In this document: positions 35,298 to 44,165 of the stretch, piece by piece
How the letters are laid out: each line of letters begins with the position of its first letter
Numbering within the stretch: the stretch's first letter is position 1
Source of the DNA: JADJRH01 sp046351455
GTDB taxonomy: Bacteria > Myxococcota_A > Polyangia > Polyangiales > Polyangiaceae
DNA length: 64,000 nucleotides
Direction of reading: 5' to 3'
Assembly: GCA_046351455.1 (NCBI GenBank)
Contig: JAXLYM010000010.1
Coordinates: 248,001 to 312,000, forward strand
Position numbers and translations under genes: made by a program
The notes under the pieces: model-generated
The model's input: only the letters and a program-made list of their open reading frames with translations
The model's database searches: none
What the model was told of the DNA's origin: nothing

Positions 35298-36803
35298 ATG
35301 CTGAAACGCTGGACGCTGGAGAATTTCAAGCCGATCCGGGAGAGGCTCGACTTGCCGCTCGCGCCGCTGACCGTCCTCGCGGGGCTGAACAGCTCGGGGA
35401 AGAGTAGCTTTTTGCAGTCCATCTTGCTGGTGGCGCAGACGCTGCAGAATCAAGCGATGGACGAACCCCTGATTCTGAACGGGCCGTTAGTACGACTCGG
35501 GACATATCAGGACACATGCAATGAGCGACTGCAGGGCACGCAGATAAGCATCGGCTTCGAGCTGAGCGTTCTCATACCCATCAGCACTCCACCCGTCGTT
35601 CTCACGAGCGGGAAACGCTCGACCTCCGATGGGCACATCACCATTTTCCTGGACGCACATTTCGACAGTACGACGCCGACGAGCGATGAGGCGCGCGCCT
35701 CGGCTACACGCGCGGTCGTCGAGGATGTGTCCGTGAGCGTCAGCATAGCGGACCATGAATCGCCGCAAACAATCCCGGATATCCGTATCACGGCCAAGAG
35801 GGTGCCGGCGGACGTGATGGAGAGCTTCAAGACGGCACTACCGGAAAACGTCGGGCGATTCATCCCGGCCCGTCCTCAGAACCACTTGGCCCAGATGGGG
35901 GCTCCAGCCTTCTCAGAGGAAAGGACCGTGGGTGTGGCTCGGTGGGCCCACTTCATTCCGACTGCGTTTGTAGGGACCGCTTCTTGGGGCCAGGTCGAAC
36001 GAGACATCTTTTCTTATTTCTCCTTCGCGGAGCAGGAGATCCTCTCCAGCTTCACGCGCACGCTTCGCTACCTGGGTCCACTACGAGCAGAGCCAGATCT
36101 CGTTCAGAGTTTTTCGACATCTGGCCAGCCGGATGATGTGGGCACCAAGGGCGAGCACGCCGCGGCGGTGTTCGCGGCCAACCGCCAGCAGGTCATCCTG
36201 TTCTTCGACCCAATTTCCAAGGGTTTGCGAAAAGCCCACTTCGAAGAAGCGATGGACACCTGGTTACGCTATCTAGGTGTCGCCGAGCACGTCAATACTC
36301 AAGCAGGGTCAGTTCCGAACGTGTCGTGGGTAGTCCGTTCTGCCCCTGAAAACAAGGAACGCCCCCTCAGCGCCGTCGGCGTGGGCGTGAGTCAGGTTCT
36401 GCCTATCCTCGTCGCCGGCCTTCTGTCTCCGCCGGACGCCATCCTCATCATGGAACAACCCGAGCTTCACCTCCACGAGCGCCCGCAAGCTCGCCTGGCA
36501 GATTTCTTCTACGGCCTCACCCGCGTCGGCAAACAGGTCTTCATCGAGACGCACAGCGCCGTCCTGATTGGCCAGCTCCGCTATTTGATGGTGAAGGGCG
36601 GGCAGGAGGCGCGCGACGCCACGGCCATTTACTTCGTCACCCAGGACGAGCAGGGAGACGCGAAGTTCGAGCCCATCCGGATCTCCAAGCGCGGCGCCGT
36701 CGAGAACTGGCCAGACGGCTTCTTCGACGAGAGCTATCGGCAGGAGGATTTGATCACCGAAGAGGGCATGCGCGCAGGCGGGGGAACGCGAGGTCATGCC
36801 TAG
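35298..36803 (+). CDS. AAA ATPase with DUF3696-like C-terminus, candidate defence gene
   Basis: 501-residue SMC/RecF-like ATPase. N-terminal strand WTLENFKPI, Walker A VLAGLNSSGKSSFLQSI (about residues 27-43), signature region LSAVGVGVSQVLP, Walker B AILIMEQPELHLHERPQ (about 382-398) and FIETHSAVLIGQL. The C-terminus (FEPIRISKRGAVENWPDGFF) is the DUF3696 pattern. Such ATPases often work with a nuclease or other effector in anti-phage systems. It overlaps the next gene by 8 bases (ATGCCTAG at 36796-36803), so the two are coupled. ATG 35298 sits directly before the conserved strand. Defence role inferred. Confidence 0.8.
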   Translation: MLKRWTLENFKPIRERLDLPLAPLTVLAGLNSSGKSSFLQSILLVAQTLQNQAMDEPLILNGPLVRLGTYQDTCNERLQGTQISIGFELSVLIPISTPPVVLTSGKRSTSDGHITIFLDAHFDSTTPTSDEARASATRAVVEDVSVSVSIADHESPQTIPDIRITAKRVPADVMESFKTALPENVGRFIPARPQNHLAQMGAPAFSEERTVGVARWAHFIPTAFVGTASWGQVERDIFSYFSFAEQEILSSFTRTLRYLGPLRAEPDLVQSFSTSGQPDDVGTKGEHAAAVFAANRQQVILFFDPISKGLRKAHFEEAMDTWLRYLGVAEHVNTQAGSVPNVSWVVRSAPENKERPLSAVGVGVSQVLPILVAGLLSPPDAILIMEQPELHLHERPQARLADFFYGLTRVGKQVFIETHSAVLIGQLRYLMVKGGQEARDATAIYFVTQDEQGDAKFEPIRISKRGAVENWPDGFFDESYRQEDLITEEGMRAGGGTRGHA

Positions 36804-37863
36804 CTTCGTGGTGGATCCCGTCCTCTGCACCACCCCGGAGACGGACGACGCGCCGAAGATCAAGGAGTGGCTCACCTCCCTCGGCGCCTGGCTCGACGCG
36901 GTCGAGACGTCGCCCTTCGCGTGGAAGCACGTGTACGCCTGCTCACGAGCTATCAAGGATCAGGGACGCTTCCCGAGCTTCGAGACGCTGCGGCGCGCTC
37001 AACAGGTCTCGGGCGCCGACGTCAACACTGCGGGTCTCCTTCGGCGGGTTTCACGGTTCTTCCAGGCCGAGGAGCACGACCTCCATGCCATCACCGCCAC
37101 CCGATGCGTCGTCTCCGAGGGGGAGCCAACCGTCGAGCCGATAGCCATCCTCGATCGGAATCTGCCGGAGATCCGGGCTCCCTTGACGGATGTCCTCTCG
37201 TGCCTCGCGTGCGACAAGTCCGCAGGCGAACGGTTCGCGCGCGACGCCCACTTCGTGACTCCGCCGCTCGTTGGTTTCCCCGAGGACGGCGCACACAAGG
37301 AGCTTCGCATCGCGGGCTCCGTGGCGTTGGTGGACCCGGAGGAGATCTCGAAGAGGCTCCGAAATGAGAGCTTCGACGAACGCTTTTCACTTCTTTTCAG
37401 CCCGGATGATCTCTCACGGTTCGACCACGAAGCTGTCCTCGCCGGTGGCGCTGCCGGCCTGTCAGGGATGATCGCTGCGAGCGCTGGAGCTTCGTACCCC
37501 GATGCGGTCCTCAGCGTGCTTCAAATAGGGAATCACTTCTGGCGGTCGCTCGAAAAGACTGGCATTCTCCAAGACAGCGGCGCGACCGCGAAGCTGCTCA
37601 AGATCTGCGCCTGCATCCTCGCGGATCGGCACGAGGAGATGAACGTCGACCGGCGCGATCTCCGCAGAAGTGCAGCCCCGGACAGCAAACAACGAACCCG
37701 CGAGTCGGACGGCGCGAAGGCTTGGCGACTCACGATCACCAAGACAGGCGCAGGCTATCGCCTCCACTACTGGGACGTCCCCGCGTCCGCGGAGAGAGGC
37801 CGGACCATCGAGCTGGCCAACGTGCTCCGCGAACGAGAGCCGAAGGTCATCCCCGAAGACTGA
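36796..37863 (+). CDS. Orphan partner of the DUF3696-like ATPase
   Basis: 355-residue protein with no recognised family. N-terminal: DPVLCTTPETDDAPKIKEWL and a helical region. Middle: LRIAGSVALVDPEEISKRL then a helical segment. C-terminus: AWRLTITKTGAGYRLHYWDV, a small beta module. No nuclease motif (HNH, PD-ExK, TOPRIM or PLD) can be pointed to with confidence. The start ATG lies 8 bases inside the ATPase gene, so the two proteins probably act as a unit, this being the likely effector or specificity subunit. A divergent or unknown nuclease remains possible. Confidence 0.75.
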   Translation: MPSFVVDPVLCTTPETDDAPKIKEWLTSLGAWLDAVETSPFAWKHVYACSRAIKDQGRFPSFETLRRAQQVSGADVNTAGLLRRVSRFFQAEEHDLHAITATRCVVSEGEPTVEPIAILDRNLPEIRAPLTDVLSCLACDKSAGERFARDAHFVTPPLVGFPEDGAHKELRIAGSVALVDPEEISKRLRNESFDERFSLLFSPDDLSRFDHEAVLAGGAAGLSGMIAASAGASYPDAVLSVLQIGNHFWRSLEKTGILQDSGATAKLLKICACILADRHEEMNVDRRDLRRSAAPDSKQRTRESDGAKAWRLTITKTGAGYRLHYWDVPASAERGRTIELANVLREREPKVIPED

Positions 37864-37866
37864 CTG

Positions 37867-38352
37867 TCATTGTCTCAGCCGGTATCCCAGAACCGCTAGT
37901 TTCCCCGCTGCGTTTCCCCACGACTCCCAGCTAGCGTCCTCACGCCGACGGAGGACCGCGTAATTCGCCGCGGGGATCCCGAGCCGGCGTCGCCGACATG
38001 CAGCTTGGCGACGACGAGATCGACTTTCCCGTCGGCGTCGACATCGACCGTGTGAAACCCCATGTCGCACCGCACGGTCGCCAGCTCTTCGATGGGCGCC
38101 CCCGTCGAGTCGAAGCCGGCCGCGATCGCCCCCTCGGCAGGCCTCCAGAGATGGAGTGTCCGGACGGCCTTGGAGGGATCGTACGTCGCTCCGCGGTACC
38201 GACGGTCGCCGGCCCCAATCACGGCTCTTCTCTAGCGCCGACCGCGGCTTGATCTCCATGCATTCCCGCCCCACGCCGTCCCGGATCGCCAGGCGCCGAT
38301 CGTCGAGCCTCCGACGAGGGAGCTGCTCGACGCCCGGCAACGACAGAAGCTG
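37867..38352 (-). pseudogene. Decayed FG-GAP/VCBS-repeat protein
   Basis: Pieces of one protein lie in two reverse frames. One frame gives ECMEIKPRSALEKS, the next MIGAGDRRYRGATYDPSK to VDVDADGKVDLVVAKLHVGD (a clear FG-GAP calcium loop, D-x-D-x-D-G-x-x-D), and the first frame then resumes with GIPAANYAVLRRREDASW to GYRLRQ and a stop at 37867-37869. Two frameshifts, near 38225 and 37985, are needed to read it as one. No signal peptide or start is found, so the N-terminus is lost. Related by type to the intact FG-GAP gene at 38825-41095. Confidence 0.55.
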
Positions 38353-38633
38353 CACCGCCGAACGCCGCCGCTGCCCTCCTCCGGGTCCGCGTGCCGGATC
38401 CGCAGGATGGCGACCTCTCCACCGGTCGGATCGGCCAGGTGTTGTACCTCGATTACACAAAAACTCTCCCAACTTTGTCCATAAGCCGGCTCGTCCAGTC
38501 GGCGTGGCAAGAACACCCTTTCGCCAACGATCGGCACACGCGAAAGCTGCACGAAGAGGTGATGCTGGAGGTCCCGTTGAAAATGCTCTTCCCGTGTGAT
38601 GCGCACCCTCACCACGATGCCAATGAAGTACAC
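38232..38633 (-). CDS. Hypothetical protein, possibly damaged
   Basis: 133-residue frame. The first ~85 residues look like a real small protein (FVQLSRVPIVGERVFLPRRL, YGQSWESFCVIEVQHLADP, GEVAILRIRHADPE), but after HADPE the sequence turns into Ser/Cys/Arg-rich text overlapping the decayed FG-GAP gene, as if the true C-terminus were lost by frameshift. No ribosome-binding site is clear; GTG at about 38618 could also start it. A forward frame (38391-38885) covers the same bases and is judged less likely. Function unknown. Confidence 0.35.
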   Translation of the reverse strand: MYFIGIVVRVRITREEHFQRDLQHHLFVQLSRVPIVGERVFLPRRLDEPAYGQSWESFCVIEVQHLADPTGGEVAILRIRHADPEEGSGGVRRCSFCRCRASSSSLVGGSTIGAWRSGTAWGGNAWRSSRGRR

Positions 38634-38824
38634 CGCAGCCAGAAAGAATACAATCGTTTCCAGTCGGATTTCGCGTCGTTGCTCGACAGGCGCGTCACTC
38701 GGAAACCCCGCGCGCGAGGCGCTTGTAACACGCCTGTCTGCAGTCTAGACTGCCCTTGTTCAGGTTGCTCGGCGTCGAGCCGCTCGGGAGCCGCCGCCCC
38801 CCGCGCCGGCCTGATCACGGCCGC

Positions 38825-41095
38825 TCACTTAGGCGGTGACCACCCGAATCCGACGAAGCCGCTCTCGTACACCCAGATGCGCTGATCCGCGGCGAACGGG
38901 CCCGGGTACATCTTCTTTTCGCCTCCGGGGAACGTCACCTCGATGGAGGCGATCTGCGGCTCGGCGGCCAGGCCGAAGTGGAGGTACATCGAGTCCTGAC
39001 CTCCCTTGCCACTGCCACCCTCCACGTGGCGAATCCGGGACACCGCGCCGAAATTGAGCTTCACCGTCGCTCCGATGGCCGCCCAGTTCGACGCGACGTC
39101 GCCGATCACGCGCACCTCTGCCCAGTGGCCGATCTTGGCCTTTCCCGTGTTGACGAAGAGGGTCGTCGCGAAGATGTCGACGTCTCCGTCGTTGTCGACG
39201 TCGGAGAGGCTCACGCCCCAGCCGTTCTCCGTCGTGATGCCCGCGTGGTACGCGTCCAGCTCGAACGTGCCGTCGCCCTTGCCCCAATAGAAGTCGGTCG
39301 GTCGGCCGTCGTACACCGCCGTGATCACCATGTCGAGGTCGCCGTCGTGGTTGAAGTCGGCCAGCGCCGGCACGGAGTGCGTCTCCTGATATCGCAAACC
39401 AGCCTTGCTCGCAGGATAGGCCCAGTCGCCCGTGGTGTCGGCGAAGTGGTGCGTCGCGTCCTGAATCAGGATCTGCGTCTTGTCGCTGAAGTCGTAGAAA
39501 CGAGGGTGCGCGAGGTTCGCCGCCACCAGGTCGAAGTCGCCGTCGTTGTCGAGATCGCCCCACGCCGCGCCGATCGTGTGGCCGAACGTGTAGCCCGTCG
39601 TCCCGAGGCCCGCGGCGCCGAGGGATTTGGCCGTCTCCGTCACCGTGCCGTCACCGTTGTTCACGAAGAGGAGGTTCGGCTGCAAGACGTAGTTGTTGAT
39701 GAAGAGGTCGACGTCGCCGTCTCCATCGTAGTCGACCGGCGCGGCGCCCCGGCTCGGGGTCTTCTTGGTGCCGAATCCATGCTTGCCCGTCCAGTCCTCG
39801 AAGGTGCCATTGCCGAGGTTGTGCCAGACGGCGTCGATGTAATAACCGTAGGTGTCCCAGCAGAGGAAATTGGCGACGTACAGGTCCAGTTTGCCGTCCG
39901 CGTCGATATCCATCCACGCCGCGGCCGCCGCCGGGGAGCTGACGTTCGCCGGGTCCGCGCCGCACGGGGAGAGCACCTGGACGTCCGCGATGCCCGCCGC
40001 CGCCGTCGCGTCCTCGAACGTGCCGTCACACCTGGAGTGAAGGAGGGTGTCCTTCGCGACGTACGACTCGGCATAAAGGAAGAGGTCGAGGCAACCATCG
40101 TTGTCGTAGTCGCCGAAGACTCCACCCGTCGCCGACGCGCCCGTGGCCTTGATTCCGGAGGTCTCCGTGACGTCCGTGAAGACGCCCGCCGCGTTGTGCC
40201 AGAGAGTCGGGCCCTCCGTGATCATGTCGTCGAAGCCGTCGTTGTCGTAGTCGCCGAACGCGACATGGCCCGACGGCCCCGGGCCCGGCGCCGCCGGCGG
40301 CTGGAAGATGTGGTCCGCCGGCGCGACGTCGTCCGTGTACTCGACGTACAGATGCACGCGGAAGTCGCGCTGGAACGGGAAGGAGACGCCGTTGTAGAAG
40401 TCCTTCGTCTCCGCCGCGGGGAGGTTCATCGCGGAGTGGCAGTCGTCCCAGTGCGCGCACGTGCCGTCCCCCACCTCGGATCCGTCGAACATCATCACCG
40501 GGTCGTCCGCCGCGCTCATGAGGTGCGCGACGTACACGAGGCCGGGCTGCTCGATCGGGATCGGGGCCTCGAAGACGTACGGGAGCAGCTCGCCGGGCTT
40601 CGCGTCCGCCGCGCACCGCGTGCCCACGAAGAGCGGGTCCTTCTCCCAGAAGTCGAAGCCGTTGTACCCGAAGTCCGGGTAGAGGCCGGCCGCGAGCTCC
40701 GTCATCGGATCCGTGCCGTCGGGGAGCGGCGCCCACTCGATCGCGAAGCCGTAGATCTTGGCGGGGTGCGGAAGCTCGAAGCGCACCGACTCGTGCAGCG
40801 GGCCGTCCGCGAGCGCGTAGTCGTTGTTGTTGACGGTGATCTTCCAGGATTGCTCGCGCACGTCGCTCACGCCGGCGCCGTCGTCCCAGGAGAGGTCGAC
40901 GAGGCCCTCGGGGAGCGCGCGGTTCGCGGTGCCGCACACGGGCGCGCCGCCTGCTCCGCCGCCCGCGGTGGCTCCGCCCGCGCCGGCGCCTCCCTGCGAC
41001 GTGGTCGTGGTGGCGCCGCCGGCGCTGCTGGAGGTCTCCGCGCCGCCACACCCGGCGAGCGCCGCGAGGAGATAGAAGGGCCACTTTTGCTGCAT
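38825..41095 (-). CDS. FG-GAP/VCBS lipoprotein with ASPIC/UnbV-like end (CRTAC1-like)
   Basis: 756-residue surface lipoprotein. Lipobox in LLAALAGCGG, Ser/Thr/Gly linker to about 50, an N-terminal beta domain to ~270 (with WKITVNNNDYALADG), then 7 or so FG-GAP blades of a beta-propeller. Calcium loops are clear: GDYDNDGFDDM, GDYDNDGCLDLF, MDIDADGKLDLY, VDYDGDGDVDLF, GDLDNDGDFDLV, ADFNHDGDLDMV and SDVDNDGDVDIF. The C-terminus (WAEVRVIGDVASNWAAIGAT, then VSRIRHVEGGSG) matches the ASPIC/UnbV domain of CRTAC1. Likely a calcium-stabilised binding or adhesion protein. The frame extends to 41770, but start and lipobox fix ATG 41095. A second, decayed FG-GAP gene lies next to it. Confidence 0.85.
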   Translation of the reverse strand: MQQKWPFYLLAALAGCGGAETSSSAGGATTTTSQGGAGAGGATAGGGAGGAPVCGTANRALPEGLVDLSWDDGAGVSDVREQSWKITVNNNDYALADGPLHESVRFELPHPAKIYGFAIEWAPLPDGTDPMTELAAGLYPDFGYNGFDFWEKDPLFVGTRCAADAKPGELLPYVFEAPIPIEQPGLVYVAHLMSAADDPVMMFDGSEVGDGTCAHWDDCHSAMNLPAAETKDFYNGVSFPFQRDFRVHLYVEYTDDVAPADHIFQPPAAPGPGPSGHVAFGDYDNDGFDDMITEGPTLWHNAAGVFTDVTETSGIKATGASATGGVFGDYDNDGCLDLFLYAESYVAKDTLLHSRCDGTFEDATAAAGIADVQVLSPCGADPANVSSPAAAAAWMDIDADGKLDLYVANFLCWDTYGYYIDAVWHNLGNGTFEDWTGKHGFGTKKTPSRGAAPVDYDGDGDVDLFINNYVLQPNLLFVNNGDGTVTETAKSLGAAGLGTTGYTFGHTIGAAWGDLDNDGDFDLVAANLAHPRFYDFSDKTQILIQDATHHFADTTGDWAYPASKAGLRYQETHSVPALADFNHDGDLDMVITAVYDGRPTDFYWGKGDGTFELDAYHAGITTENGWGVSLSDVDNDGDVDIFATTLFVNTGKAKIGHWAEVRVIGDVASNWAAIGATVKLNFGAVSRIRHVEGGSGKGGQDSMYLHFGLAAEPQIASIEVTFPGGEKKMYPGPFAADQRIWVYESGFVGFGWSPPK

Positions 41096-41204
41096 TTCTG
41101 CATCGTACGCGAAACGAAGGCGCGTCGGCCGTGTTCGGTCGGTGAACGGGGTGAGGCAAGGCCGCCTCAACGGGGCGCAGGCTCTTTGATCCGTTTCGAA
41201 ATCG

Positions 41205-44165
41205 GTGCGCCGCGTCGCGCGGGCGGGTGTAACCTCCGCGGTCCCACCTGTGCGTGCGCGTGATCCCAACGCAGAGCCTCCGTCGGAGCGGTCGTCGGAG
41301 ATCGGTCTGGAGCCGATGGACGAGCGGCAGCTCGCTCGGCTGCGCGTGGGCGCGACCATCCAGCGGAAGTGGCGCCTCGACGGGCTGCTCGGCACCGGAG
41401 GTATGGCGGCTGTATACGCGGCCACGCACCGCAACGGATCGCGCGCGGCGCTGAAGATCATGCACCGGGAGCTCGCGTCGGATCCGGTGATCCGCGACCG
41501 GTTCCTGCGCGAAGGGTACGTCGCGAACAAGGTCGAGCACGTCGGCCGCGTCGCGATCCTCGACGACGACGTCACCGAGCATGACGAGCCGTTCCTCGTC
41601 ATGGAGCTGCTCGACGGCGAGACCGTGCAGCAGCTCTGGAAGCGCAAGAACCGCAAGCTCGACATCAACGAGGCGATGTGGATCGCCTCCGAGGTGCTCG
41701 ACGCGCTGGAGGCGTTCCACGAAAAGGGGATCGTCCACCGCGATCTGAAGCCCGCGAACGTGTTCATCACGAACCAGGGGCAGGTGAAGATCCTGGATTA
41801 CGGCGTCGCGCGCATGGAGCACGGAGGCGGCGATCGGACGCGCGCAGGCACCGCGCTCGGCACGCCGTCGTTCATGGCGCCGGAGCAGGCGATGGGGCTC
41901 GTCGACTCGATCGACGGGCGGTCCGACGTGTTCTCCGTGGGCGCGACGCTCTACGCGCTCCTGTCGGGGCAGCGGCTCCATCAAGGGCGCTCCGACAACG
42001 AGGCCTTCATCCTCGCCGCGACGACGCCGGCCCCTTCGCTCGCGCGCGTCGCGAACACGCTGCCCGTCGACGTGATCGCGCTCGTCGACAAGGCGCTCGC
42101 GTGGGACCCGCGCAACCGCTTCGAGAGCGCCGCCGCGATGCGGAAGGCGTCGCTCGTGCTGCTCGACAAGTACGGCGGGCCGCCGGAGAACGCGGCGCAG
42201 CCATCGACGCAGCGGCCGGGGAGGCCTTCGCGCGTCACCGCGGAGCCTCAGGCCCTCGTCGCGCACGCGACCGCGCTCAAGGACGAGGACGAGAAGGCCG
42301 GGCCGAACGATCCGGCGGTGCAGCGGCTGATCGAGGTGTTCCGGCGGCTCGATCGGCTGCTGCCGGCGATGCACCACTACGGCAAGCACCACCCGGAGGC
42401 GGAGACGAAGCTCCACGCGACGCACCAATCGTTGGTGGAGGCGCTGCGCGCGGATCCGGACGCGGTGTACGTGTCGCTCACGCCGTACGCGATGGAGCAC
42501 CGCACGCAGCCCGTGTGGGAGCCGGTCGGGCTCTTCGACGCCGTGCCGTACAACCTGTTCGCCGCGGGCGTGCGCAAGGTCGCCTTCGAGCAGGGCACGA
42601 CGGAGGAGGAGCTGCGCGCGTTCTGCGAGATCCTGCTGCTCGATCCGAACCGCGATCTCTTGCCCGAGGACGACATGGCCGCGGCGCTGTGGGAGCGGCA
42701 GCTCGGGCACATCAAGTGCGACGTGATCACGATCTTCGCCGAGGGCGACGCGCTGGAGCGGGAGACGTTCTACGCCGAGCAGGACGAGCTCGAAGAAGAG
42801 GCGCGCCGGATGGCCGAAGAGCGCGCGAACCGCGCCGAGGCGATGGCGATGGCGATCGACACGGACGAGAGCGCCGTGCGCGCGGCCAAGCAGGCGGCGA
42901 CGGCGCTCGCGCTCGATCCGGCGGCGCGCGCGGCCCTCGGGACGCAGCTCATGATCACCACGGAGCGGTGGACGGAGCGCTACGTGGACGTGCTGACGGA
43001 GGCGATCCTCCGCGCCCGCGCCGAGGCGACGCTCGCGCTCTGCGCGGAGCCGCTCGCGGAGTCGACGCGGGATCTCGCGCTCGGGCGCAAGGCCGAGACG
43101 GCGCTCTCGATGTGGGACGCGCTGGTGCACGCGGTGGCGATGCGCGCGCCGGAGGACGGGTCGCTGCCGGGCGAGCTGACGCGCGCGATGTTCACGCCGG
43201 AGGCGCTCAAGCTGCTGCTCCGCGAGGTGTCGAAGCGATCGGGGGACACGGCCGGGCCCGTGACGCTCGGGACGTCGCAGGCGCCCGCGAGCGGCGCGCC
43301 GGCGAGCCTCGGGACGACCGCGGGGCCGGGCAGCTTCGCGCCGCAGAGCGGCGGGCGCCCACCTTCGGCCGCGGAGGCGCTGCGCATCGGCGAGCTGCTC
43401 CTCGGCGTGATGGAGCACCTCGACGGCGCGTGCGTCGAGGTCGCGGCCGCGGCGATCCCGGACATCGCGCACGAGGCGATGCGGCGCGGGCTCTACCAGT
43501 ACGTGGAGCGCGCGCTCGCGGGGCACGAAGACCGGATCGCCGACATCTTGACGAGCTTCGATCCGGAGACGGCGCGGCCGATCCTGAAGGCGCTCGCGGG
43601 GTCCCGGCGCGAGGAGGCGGCGGCGGCGCTCGCGCGGCTCACGCAGGCGAGGAACCCGGCGCTGCGGTGCGAGGCCGTCGCGCTCGCGGCGAAGAGCCCG
43701 GACGAGATGCGCGACGAGCTGGTGAAGCTCGCGGAGGCGCCGGAGCACGATCTCCGGTCCGCGGCGCTGCGCACGCTGGGGCTCTACAAGGTGCGCGCCG
43801 CGGGGCCGCTGCTCGTGAAGCGCGTGAGCGATCCGGCGTTCCAGGGGATGTCGCCGCCGGAGCAGCGAGAGATCATCGAGGCCATCTTCACGCTGCACCC
43901 GCCGCGCGGAGAGGCGCTCGCGATCGAGCTCGTGCAGAAGCACGGCATCATGCCGGACGAGCCGCTCGACGTGACGCGGACGATCTGCGCGGAGCTGCTC
44001 GGGCGCGAGGCGAAGACCGAAGAGGCGCTCGCCGCCGTGAGCGAGGCCGCCAAGCGCAGGTGGTGGAACGGGCCCGCGCTGCGGGAGGCCGCTCAGCGCG
44101 CGGCCTCCGCGATCGCGCCGCGCGTCGGCAAGCGGGTGCCGCCCGCCACCGGTGAGGTCGCCTGA
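41205..44165 (+). CDS. Hanks-type Ser/Thr protein kinase with helical repeat tail
   Basis: About 986 residues. The kinase domain begins RKWRLDGLLGTGGMAAVYAA (Gly loop), has the Lys in RAALKIMH, HRDLKPANVFI (about residue 179), the metal motif as KILDYGVAR (DYG instead of DFG) and MAPEQ. The remaining ~600 residues are helical: a region to ~560, a Pro/Gly/Ala linker and HEAT-like repeats (ILKALAGSRREEAAAALARL, SPDEMRDELVKLAEAPEHDL). No membrane helix, so cytoplasmic. The start is uncertain (GTG 41205, GTG 41250 or ATG 41316). Its stop overlaps the start of the next gene by one base (TGATG), so the kinase and the 1458-residue protein are coupled and may be kinase and substrate or scaffold. Confidence 0.85.
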   Translation: MRRVARAGVTSAVPPVRARDPNAEPPSERSSEIGLEPMDERQLARLRVGATIQRKWRLDGLLGTGGMAAVYAATHRNGSRAALKIMHRELASDPVIRDRFLREGYVANKVEHVGRVAILDDDVTEHDEPFLVMELLDGETVQQLWKRKNRKLDINEAMWIASEVLDALEAFHEKGIVHRDLKPANVFITNQGQVKILDYGVARMEHGGGDRTRAGTALGTPSFMAPEQAMGLVDSIDGRSDVFSVGATLYALLSGQRLHQGRSDNEAFILAATTPAPSLARVANTLPVDVIALVDKALAWDPRNRFESAAAMRKASLVLLDKYGGPPENAAQPSTQRPGRPSRVTAEPQALVAHATALKDEDEKAGPNDPAVQRLIEVFRRLDRLLPAMHHYGKHHPEAETKLHATHQSLVEALRADPDAVYVSLTPYAMEHRTQPVWEPVGLFDAVPYNLFAAGVRKVAFEQGTTEEELRAFCEILLLDPNRDLLPEDDMAAALWERQLGHIKCDVITIFAEGDALERETFYAEQDELEEEARRMAEERANRAEAMAMAIDTDESAVRAAKQAATALALDPAARAALGTQLMITTERWTERYVDVLTEAILRARAEATLALCAEPLAESTRDLALGRKAETALSMWDALVHAVAMRAPEDGSLPGELTRAMFTPEALKLLLREVSKRSGDTAGPVTLGTSQAPASGAPASLGTTAGPGSFAPQSGGRPPSAAEALRIGELLLGVMEHLDGACVEVAAAAIPDIAHEAMRRGLYQYVERALAGHEDRIADILTSFDPETARPILKALAGSRREEAAAALARLTQARNPALRCEAVALAAKSPDEMRDELVKLAEAPEHDLRSAALRTLGLYKVRAAGPLLVKRVSDPAFQGMSPPEQREIIEAIFTLHPPRGEALAIELVQKHGIMPDEPLDVTRTICAELLGREAKTEEALAAVSEAAKRRWWNGPALREAAQRAASAIAPRVGKRVPPATGEVA

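Noticed and set aside
38391..38885. Forward frame over the decayed region
   Set aside because: Overlaps the end of the FG-GAP gene and has no motif; the reverse-strand reading gives better protein-like sequence.
40026..43943. Very long reverse-strand open frame (1305 codons) across the kinase gene
   Set aside because: Arg/His-rich text with no domain; it is the GC-driven shadow of the forward kinase and the FG-GAP gene, both of which have clear motifs.
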